Assembly: GCA_030041195.1 (NCBI GenBank)
Contig: JASHOI010000046.1
Coordinates: forward strand, 1-10,483
Direction: 5' to 3'
Length of the DNA stretch: 10,483 bases
DNA from: Streptosporangiaceae bacterium
GTDB taxonomy: Bacteria; Actinomycetota; Actinomycetes; Streptosporangiales; Streptosporangiaceae
Below, in pieces: positions 5,839 through 10,483 of this stretch. Each line of letters opens with the position of its first letter. Position 1 is the first letter of the stretch. The notes under the pieces were generated by a model, which was not told where the DNA came from, searched no databases, and saw only the letters and a program-made list of their open reading frames with translations. The position numbers and the translations under genes are program-made.

Positions 5839-6065
5839 ATGAACGCGGTGGTGAGCCGCAGCCGACGGTCCCGGGCGGGCTAAAGCGGGGCCCTGCGGCG
5901 CGCCGGGCGGGCTTCCGCAGCGCCGGGGACGGCCGGGCGGCCTGGGCCGACGAGCTCGACCCAGCAACTTTGCCGGGGCTTTAGCTCTTGCGGCGCTCAC
6001 TGTGGTAGTCGGTAACATGCGTTCCACGTTCCTGCACGCTGGTCAACGCCGGCCACGGAGGTCTC
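5839..6065. other. Intergenic stretch without a recognisable gene
   Basis: About 230 very GC-rich bases before the LuxR-type gene. I see a CTGCGG/CCGCAG inverted repeat (5893-5898 and 5915-5920, 16-base spacer) that is not clearly better than chance in this composition, and a possible promoter at its right end. Open frames on the minus strand here have arginine/glycine-rich low-complexity translations and no family resemblance. Confidence 0.5.
5988..6018 (+). promoter_or_regulatory. Possible promoter of the LuxR-type gene
   Basis: TTGCGG (5988-5993) and TAACAT (6013-6018, fits TAnnnT) are separated by 19 bases, slightly long for a sigma-70-type promoter. Transcription would start near 6025, about 40 bases before the ATG, leaving a leader with a clear GGAGG ribosome site at 6057-6061. 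This is a hand match only. Confidence 0.3.
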
Positions 6066-6314
6066 ATGTCAAGCGCCAGCACCCCCGAGCGTCCGCGCGC
6101 GGCGGGCCTGTCCTCGCGCGAGGCCCAGATCATGACCCTGATCGCGGCGGGTCACTCAAACGGCCAGATCGCCGAGAAGCTCGTTCTGACCGAGAAAACA
6201 GTCAAGAATCATGTAAACCGGATATACGCGAAGCTGGGCGTGGGTTCACGCCCGGCGGCGATCTCCTATTGGGGCCCCGTCGGTCGCGCCGAGGCTGACG
6301 CTACCAGCGAGTAA
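6066..6314 (+). CDS. Stand-alone LuxR/GerE-type helix-turn-helix protein
   Basis: An 82-residue protein that is essentially only a LuxR C-terminal DNA-binding domain. [25 protein letters not shown] at 15-39 forms the first helices, [18 protein letters not shown] at 42-59 covers the recognition and dimerization helices, and SRPAAI at 61-66 is the usual end. There is no receiver, PAS or ligand-binding domain, so regulation by phosphorylation of this protein is excluded. It may act constitutively by amount, like Bacillus GerE, or by pairing with another regulator. ATG 6066 has GGAGG at 6057-6061, five bases upstream. It lies 91 bases before the response-regulator gene on the same strand, but a probable promoter in between argues for separate transcription. 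The HTH-coding part is visibly more A/T-rich than its neighbours, which may only reflect the Lys/Asn-rich conserved motif. Confidence 0.9.
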   Translation: MSSASTPERPRAAGLSSREAQIMTLIAAGHSNGQIAEKLVLTEKTVKNHVNRIYAKLGVGSRPAAISYWGPVGRAEADATSE

Positions 6315-6365
6315 GCCGCCTCGTGCGCTGTACGCAGCGAGTTCGCGGAGGACTGCCTCAGCACG

Positions 6366-6384
6366 CCTTCAGGTAACCTTCAGG
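6366..6384 (+). promoter_or_regulatory. 11-bp-period direct repeat, probable response-regulator binding site
   Basis: CCTTCAGG occurs at 6366-6373 and again at 6377-6384, exactly 11 bases apart, with a degenerate copy (CCTCAG, 6356-6361) ten bases further upstream. OmpR/PhoP-family regulators bind as head-to-tail dimers to direct repeats with one-helical-turn spacing. The site lies about 22-40 bases upstream of the response-regulator ATG. Autoregulation by the encoded regulator is the simplest inference. Confidence 0.6.
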
Positions 6385-6393
6385 CAGAGGCAA

Positions 6394-6399
6394 CACAAT
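6394..6399 (+). promoter_or_regulatory. Possible -10 element giving a leaderless response-regulator mRNA
   Basis: CACAAT (four of six to TATAAT) ends six bases before the ATG at 6406, the spacing seen for leaderless actinobacterial transcripts. The gene lacks a properly spaced Shine-Dalgarno: GGCGGG touches the ATG. The direct repeats would then occupy about -40 to -22, overlapping the -35 region. Confidence 0.4.
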
Positions 6400-6405
6400 G
6401 GCGGG

Positions 6406-7128
6406 ATGACCACACCGACGAGTGATGGGCGCCGTCAGCCGGACGCCCGGTTGCTGGTCGTCGAAGACGAGCCCAACATCCTCGAGTTGCTGTCGGCGAG
6501 CCTTCGGTATGCCGGATTCGAGGTGGTCACCGCCGCGGCCGGCACCGAGGCGGTGCAGGCCGCACAGCGGCACCGGCCTGACCTCATCGTGCTTGATGTC
6601 ATGCTCCCGGACATGGACGGCTTCGATGTCATCCGGCGGCTGCGGGGAGGCGGTGCGAGGATCCCGGTCGTGTTCCTGACCGCGCGTGACTCCACCGAGG
6701 ACAAGATCCGTGGCCTGACTCTTGGCGGCGATGACTACGTCACCAAGCCGTTCAGCCTGGAAGAGGTGATTGCCAGGATCCGGGCGGTGCTCCGCCGCAC
6801 CCGCGGCGACGGCACCGAGCCACCGCCACGGCTGAAGTTCGCCGACCTGGAACTCGACGAGGACAGCCATGAGGTGTGGCGCGGTGGTCAGCAGATCCAG
6901 CTGTCACCCACAGAGTTCAAGCTGCTCAGGTACTTCATGGGCAACGCCAACAGGGTGCTGTCCAAGATGCAGATACTCGACCATGTTTGGGATTACGACT
7001 TCCGCGGTGATACCGGCATCGTGGAGTCCTACGTGTCGGTGCTGCGGCGCAAGATCGACACCACCGAGCCGCATCTGCTGCACACGCTGCGCGGCGTCGG
7101 TTATGTGCTGCGGCTCCCTTCGACCTAG
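6406..7128 (+). CDS. OmpR/PhoP-family response regulator
   Basis: A 240-residue two-component response regulator, cytoplasmic, expected to bind direct-repeat DNA when phosphorylated by the kinase encoded next to it. The receiver domain (about 14-132) has the acidic pair E20-D21, the phospho-acceptor D64 (IVLDVMLPDMDG), switch residue T92 (FLTARD) and K114 (YVTKPF). The winged-helix output domain (about 142-238) shows LSPTEFKLLRYFMGNANRVL, then VESYVSVLRRKID and the wing LHTLRGVGYVLR. It is close in pattern to M. tuberculosis PhoP over its whole length (recalled comparison: ELLSASL, LTLGGDDYVTKPFSLEEV, SPTEF, HTLRGVGYVLR), but orthology cannot be decided here. ATG 6406 is chosen by length and receiver start; the ATG at 6398 is out of frame. 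The kinase gene starts 13 bases after its stop. The upstream 11-bp repeat suggests autoregulation. Confidence 0.95.
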   Translation: MTTPTSDGRRQPDARLLVVEDEPNILELLSASLRYAGFEVVTAAAGTEAVQAAQRHRPDLIVLDVMLPDMDGFDVIRRLRGGGARIPVVFLTARDSTEDKIRGLTLGGDDYVTKPFSLEEVIARIRAVLRRTRGDGTEPPPRLKFADLELDEDSHEVWRGGQQIQLSPTEFKLLRYFMGNANRVLSKMQILDHVWDYDFRGDTGIVESYVSVLRRKIDTTEPHLLHTLRGVGYVLRLPST

Positions 7129-7141
7129 GAAGCGGTAGGCC

Positions 7142-9235
7142 ATGTCAGCGGGGCGGATTGGCCGGGCCTGGGAGAGTTTGCGGGCCCTGCCCGACCGTAC
7201 GCCGCTGCGCGTCAAGATGATCACCGCGGTCCTCGCGCTCACCGCGGTCGCGCTGGCCGCGATCAGCGTCGCGGGCATCACGGTGCTCGAGAACTACCTC
7301 CTGAGCCAGTCCGACAGCACGTTGCAGAGCTCCACGCAGCAGGCCGACAGGGATGTCCATAGTTACCTGGCAGAGAACAGCCCAGGCCCAGGTGCCGGAA
7401 ACGGGTACATTTTCTGGATCCCGGCTGGCGGCCAACCCCAGACGGTGGTGGAGCCGTTCAGCAGCGGCTTTAATCCCACCACTGGCATCCCGGCCTCGGA
7501 AAGCCCGCTGCCCGCCCCGCAGATTCCGAACAGCCGGGCCTGGCTGGCCGCGAACAACAATAACGAGGTGACCGTTCCGGGTCAGTCCGGCGGCTACCGC
7601 TGGCGAGTGCTGGTCCAGGCCGTGGAAGTTCAGACCTTCACCGGCAGCGGCCCTTCGTTCACACCCGGCTATGTGGTCGTGGCCCTGAACGTAACCGGCC
7701 TCTACAGCGCGATCGGTCAGCTGACCTACCTCGACCTGGTCGTCAGCGCGCTGTTGCTGCTGGTCATCCTCATCGTCGGGATAGCGGTCGTGCGTGCCAG
7801 CCTGCGCCCGCTGACCGATATCGAGAAAACCGCTGGGGCTATCGCGGCCGGTGATCTGACCCGCCGGGTACCGGATCTCGACCCGCGGACCGAGGTCGGG
7901 CGGCTCGCGCAGTCGCTCAACACGATGCTCTCTCAGATCGAGATGGCCTTCGACGCCCGGGCTGAGTCCGAGTTCGCCGCCCGCAGGTCTGAGGAGCGGA
8001 TGCGCCAGTTCGTCGCCGACGCCAGCCACGAACTGCGCACCCCGTTGACCGCGATCCGCGGCTTCGCGGAGTACTACCGACAGCGCGGCGGGGTCCGCGA
8101 GATCCCCGGCGCGGCGGACCGCCCGCCGCTGGCCGGTGAAGCCAGCGCGGGTGCGACGGCAGCGGAGCCGGGCGCCGTTGTGTCACCTCGGCACGGCTCG
8201 AACGCCGAGCCCGAGAACCGCCTGAACCTCCAGCCCGAGGACCGGAGCGGGCCGCTGCCCCGGGCTGACCTGGACCGGATCATGCAGCGTGTGGAGCAGG
8301 AATCTTCCCGGATGGGCGGACTGGTCGAGGACATGCTGCTGCTCGCCAGGCTGGACCAGCAGCGGCCGCTGGAGCGGAGCACCGTCGACATGCTCTCGCT
8401 CGCGGCCGACGCCGTACACGACGCGCGGGTGGTTGCACCGAATCGCAGCATCAACCTCACGATCGGATCCGGCGCGGCCCTTCTCGTGCTCGGCGACGAG
8501 GCCAGGCTCCGGCAGGTGATCGGTAACCTGATCAACAACGCGATCAGCCACACTCCCGAGGGATCGGCGATAGAGATCCGGGTCCGGCTAGGCAGCCTCA
8601 ACGAGTGGCGCGCGGCCGCCGCTGCCGCAAACCGAGGGGCTGCGCATCGCGGAGGGCGGCCCGCATTCGCCGCGTCCAGCCCCAGTCTCCAGACCTTCCC
8701 TGCGGTGGTCTTCGAGATCGCTGACCAGGGTCCTGGGCTCACGCAGGCTCAGGCGGAGCACGTCTTCGAGCGGTTCTACCGGGCGGATCAGGCCAGAACG
8801 AGACAGTCAGGGGGCGCCGGCCTCGGCCTGGCCATCGTCGCGGCGCTGGTGGCCGCGCACGGCGGCAACGTGTGGGTTGAGTCCCCGCCTGGCGGCGGCG
8901 CCATCTTCCGTTTCGCGATCCCGCTGGCGCCCGAGGCCAGGCACATCCCGGATCTCGACGACGGCACGGACCCGGACATCTTGGACTCACGCCGCAGGTT
9001 AAGCCCGCAGCCGGCCGCTTCGCCCGATCCCGGCTATCCTGCGCCGCCGAACTCACCCGGGCCGGCGCATCCGGCCCCGCCCTATCCAGCGCCGTCGGCC
9101 TATCCCGTGCCGCCAGCCTCCCGCGAACCGGACTATCCGGCGTCGGGCTCCACCGGGACGGCCGCTCCCGAGCAGCCGAACGCGTCCCCGCTACCGAAGC
9201 GCCGTCCCGGGCTTTCCGGGCATACTCGGATTTGA
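7142..9235 (+). CDS. HAMP-domain sensor histidine kinase with low-complexity insertions
   Basis: Membrane sensor kinase of 697 residues, partner of the response regulator just upstream; typical PhoR-like kinases have 450-550. Membrane helix 1 is about 25-47, an extracytoplasmic sensor region of about 150 residues follows, and helix 2 is about 197-218. HAMP spans about 218-270 (RPLTDIEKTAGAIAAGDL). The dimerization helix holds the phospho-acceptor H296 in DASHELRTPLT, and the second helix is about 375-406. ATPase boxes are N (RLRQVIGNLINNAISHTP, 455-472), G1 (DQGPGL, 528-533), F (FERFYRAD, 542-549) and G2 (GGAGLGLAI, 557-565), all intact. Unusual additions are residues 319-374 inside the dimerization hairpin, an Ala-rich insert at about 485-519, and a Pro-rich tail from about 600 with four Tyr-Pro motifs (Y632, Y648, Y654, Y665). 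ATG 7142 follows a purine-rich ribosome site (GGAAGCGGTAGG). The signal sensed is unknown. Confidence 0.94.
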   Translation: MSAGRIGRAWESLRALPDRTPLRVKMITAVLALTAVALAAISVAGITVLENYLLSQSDSTLQSSTQQADRDVHSYLAENSPGPGAGNGYIFWIPAGGQPQTVVEPFSSGFNPTTGIPASESPLPAPQIPNSRAWLAANNNNEVTVPGQSGGYRWRVLVQAVEVQTFTGSGPSFTPGYVVVALNVTGLYSAIGQLTYLDLVVSALLLLVILIVGIAVVRASLRPLTDIEKTAGAIAAGDLTRRVPDLDPRTEVGRLAQSLNTMLSQIEMAFDARAESEFAARRSEERMRQFVADASHELRTPLTAIRGFAEYYRQRGGVREIPGAADRPPLAGEASAGATAAEPGAVVSPRHGSNAEPENRLNLQPEDRSGPLPRADLDRIMQRVEQESSRMGGLVEDMLLLARLDQQRPLERSTVDMLSLAADAVHDARVVAPNRSINLTIGSGAALLVLGDEARLRQVIGNLINNAISHTPEGSAIEIRVRLGSLNEWRAAAAAANRGAAHRGGRPAFAASSPSLQTFPAVVFEIADQGPGLTQAQAEHVFERFYRADQARTRQSGGAGLGLAIVAALVAAHGGNVWVESPPGGGAIFRFAIPLAPEARHIPDLDDGTDPDILDSRRRLSPQPAASPDPGYPAPPNSPGPAHPAPPYPAPSAYPVPPASREPDYPASGSTGTAAPEQPNASPLPKRRPGLSGHTRI

Positions 9236-9239
9236 CGGC

Positions 9240-10364
9240 TCAGCGCTGCCGTACCCGGACCTCGTGGATGAAGTTGGCGGCGTAGCCCAGCCTGTTCCAC
9301 TCCGGCTGCTCGGGCTGGACTCGGCCGGCCAGGTCCGACGCCCGGGCCCGGATCCGCGTCTCCCCCGGCCGCAACCCACTGGCCAGGAACTCCCACCGCT
9401 GCCATCCGTCCGTCGCTGGCACACCGATCAGGCGGGCCTTCTGCCACGGCCCATCGGCCACGCTCACCTCGACGCGGTCAACCGGCGCCGCGCCCGACCA
9501 GGCGACACCGCGGACGGTCACGCCGCCACGGGGCAGTTCCTGGCCGGTAGCCGGACGCGTGATCAGGGCGCGGACCTGCAGCAGCCGGACCGGCTCACGC
9601 ACGCTGATCCCGTCGCGGTTCCACTCGTATACGTAATGCGTGTCCTGGAAGAAGCCGCGGAAGGGCTCGGCGACCACACGGATGTCGGTGAGCCATTTCA
9701 CCGAAGCGACCGCGTACCAGCCGGGCACCACAAGACGGAGCGGGTACCCGTGCCGGGCCGGGAGCGGCCGGCCGTTCATCGCGTAGGCGAGCAGTGCGCC
9801 CGCCTCCATGGCGTCGCGGACCGGCATGCTGCGCTCGAACCGGATCGGATGCGGTACGCCGTCGACCATGCCGCGATCGGCGCCGCCGAACACCACCTCG
9901 CGCGCATCGGGCTTGACGCCGGCGCGAGTGAGGACGTCGGCGAGGCGCGGCCCGGTCCATTCCGCGGTGCCCACGGCCCCGAACTCCCACTGCACACCGG
10001 GGGCTTGCGGCCGGAACAGCGTCCGCCCATTTCCGGCGCACTCGAGCGTGACCTGGGCGGTCTCGGCCGGCATCTGGGTGAGCTCGTGCAGGCTGAGGCT
10101 TAGCGGCTGCCGCACCATGCCGCGGACGTCGAGCCGCCATGCCGACGCATCCAGCACTGGGATAGGGAAGTGGTTGCGCCGATAGAACTGGGTGGTCGGC
10201 GTCAGCTCGTCCCCGAGCAGGCCAGGCGGCGTCTCGCAGTTGAGCGACTCCGTCGCGTGCACCACAAGGCCGGCCTGGGCGGCCATCAGGCGTTCGGCGT
10301 CAAGGTTTGCGGCAGGCGAAGCCTGATGCCCGGGGCCCATGTCGGTCAGGTTCCCGATCTTCAT
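9240..10364 (-). CDS. Sulfite-oxidase-family molybdopterin enzyme, cytoplasmic
   Basis: Molybdenum-cofactor oxidoreductase of 374 residues with the sulfite oxidase fold, likely oxidising sulfite or a related small substrate; the electron acceptor is not visible. The Moco domain (about 55-235) has the molybdenum-ligating Cys C109 in LECAGNGR with R114 five residues on, as in animal sulfite oxidase (Cys185/Arg190 in chicken, recalled), R62/R63 in YRRNHFPIP, and the signature GYPLRLVVPGWYAVASVKWL at 206-225. Residues about 253-374 form the Mo-co dimerization domain ending in NRLGYAANFIHEV. There is no signal peptide, twin-arginine motif, heme or cytochrome domain, unlike exported SorA/YedY-type enzymes. 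ATG 10364 has a run of Gs as ribosome site. It converges on the kinase gene with four bases between stops. An alternative is a non-sulfite member of the family; the Mo-domain call is firm. Confidence 0.92.
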   Translation of the reverse strand: MKIGNLTDMGPGHQASPAANLDAERLMAAQAGLVVHATESLNCETPPGLLGDELTPTTQFYRRNHFPIPVLDASAWRLDVRGMVRQPLSLSLHELTQMPAETAQVTLECAGNGRTLFRPQAPGVQWEFGAVGTAEWTGPRLADVLTRAGVKPDAREVVFGGADRGMVDGVPHPIRFERSMPVRDAMEAGALLAYAMNGRPLPARHGYPLRLVVPGWYAVASVKWLTDIRVVAEPFRGFFQDTHYVYEWNRDGISVREPVRLLQVRALITRPATGQELPRGGVTVRGVAWSGAAPVDRVEVSVADGPWQKARLIGVPATDGWQRWEFLASGLRPGETRIRARASDLAGRVQPEQPEWNRLGYAANFIHEVRVRQR

Positions 10365-10483
10365 GGCCCCCCCTCTGCCGCAATTCCGAGACGGTTATCC
10401 TATCACATCTATAGGAATTATCGACATGCCTGCTTGAAAGGCTATCAGCAAACGGGGACCGGCAGGCTGGCTGATCATGGCGC
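10365..10483. other. Upstream region of the sulfite-oxidase-family gene, with an inverted repeat
   Basis: A locally A/T-rich stretch that probably carries the promoter of the minus-strand molybdoenzyme gene. TCCTAT (10398-10403) and ATAGGA (10411-10416) form an inverted repeat with a 7-base spacer, and AATTCC (10382-10387) and GGAATT (10414-10419) form a second one. On the minus strand TAGGAT (10402-10397) fits a -10 of TAnnnT form, but no matching -35 was found. No gene is recognisable up to the window edge. Confidence 0.35.

Noticed and set aside
5509..6027. Minus-strand frame with a 6-residue repeat (GRVLxx)
   Set aside because: It is the same DNA repeat read in another frame and overlaps the LCP 3' end antisense; it has no independent support.
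6326..6339. CGCTG-TACG-CAGCG hairpin after the LuxR-type gene
   Set aside because: A 5-bp stem without a T-run is too weak to call a terminator in GC-rich DNA.
9206..9220. CCCGG-GCTTT-CCGGG hairpin at the 3' end of the kinase gene
   Set aside because: The stem is short, lies inside coding sequence and has no T-run; it is not distinguishable from chance.

Overview
The window reads as a high-GC actinomycete chromosome (Actinomycetota). The evidence is the strong G/C bias at third codon positions, an LCP cell-wall ligase, a PhoP/PhoR-like two-component pair, and two KstR-type operators of the kind known from mycobacterial and rhodococcal steroid catabolism. The genus cannot be fixed from sequence alone. 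No rRNA, tRNA, CRISPR array, transposase or phage gene was seen.

Left part (1-3335, minus strand, transcribed right to left): a compact cluster of an NTF2/SnoaL-like protein, a DUF1214-type protein, a short-chain dehydrogenase and a sulfotransferase cut by the left window edge. The last three are tightly packed: a 1-base TGATG overlap, then a 12-base gap. The SnoaL and DUF1214 genes are separated by 32 bases that hold a perfect KstR-type palindrome. A second, near-perfect KstR-type site lies just upstream of the SnoaL gene. From memory, the order DUF1214-like, SDR, sulfotransferase matches Rv3531c-Rv3530c-Rv3529c in the cholesterol region of Mycobacterium tuberculosis. The likely reading is a poorly understood steroid-linked operon, here with an added putative dehydratase/isomerase-fold protein.

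Middle (3447-5644, plus strand): a class I SAM-dependent methyltransferase divergent from the steroid-like cluster, then a membrane-anchored LCP (LytR-CpsA-Psr) protein. After the LCP gene comes a 421-base gap. It contains a degenerate 18-bp tandem repeat that makes the transcript very C-rich and G-poor (rut-like), a perfect 15-bp inverted repeat (probable terminator), and a GC-rich stretch with nothing firm until a possible promoter.

Right part (6066-10364): an 82-residue stand-alone LuxR/GerE-type helix-turn-helix protein, then an OmpR/PhoP-like response regulator and its HAMP histidine kinase in one operon. An 11-bp-period direct repeat sits where an autoregulatory site would be expected, and the response-regulator mRNA may be leaderless. 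The kinase is unusual: low-complexity insertions in the dimerization hairpin and the ATPase domain, plus a proline-rich C-terminal tail. A cytoplasmic sulfite-oxidase-family molybdoenzyme converges on it with four bases between the stop codons. The final 119 bases are its upstream region.
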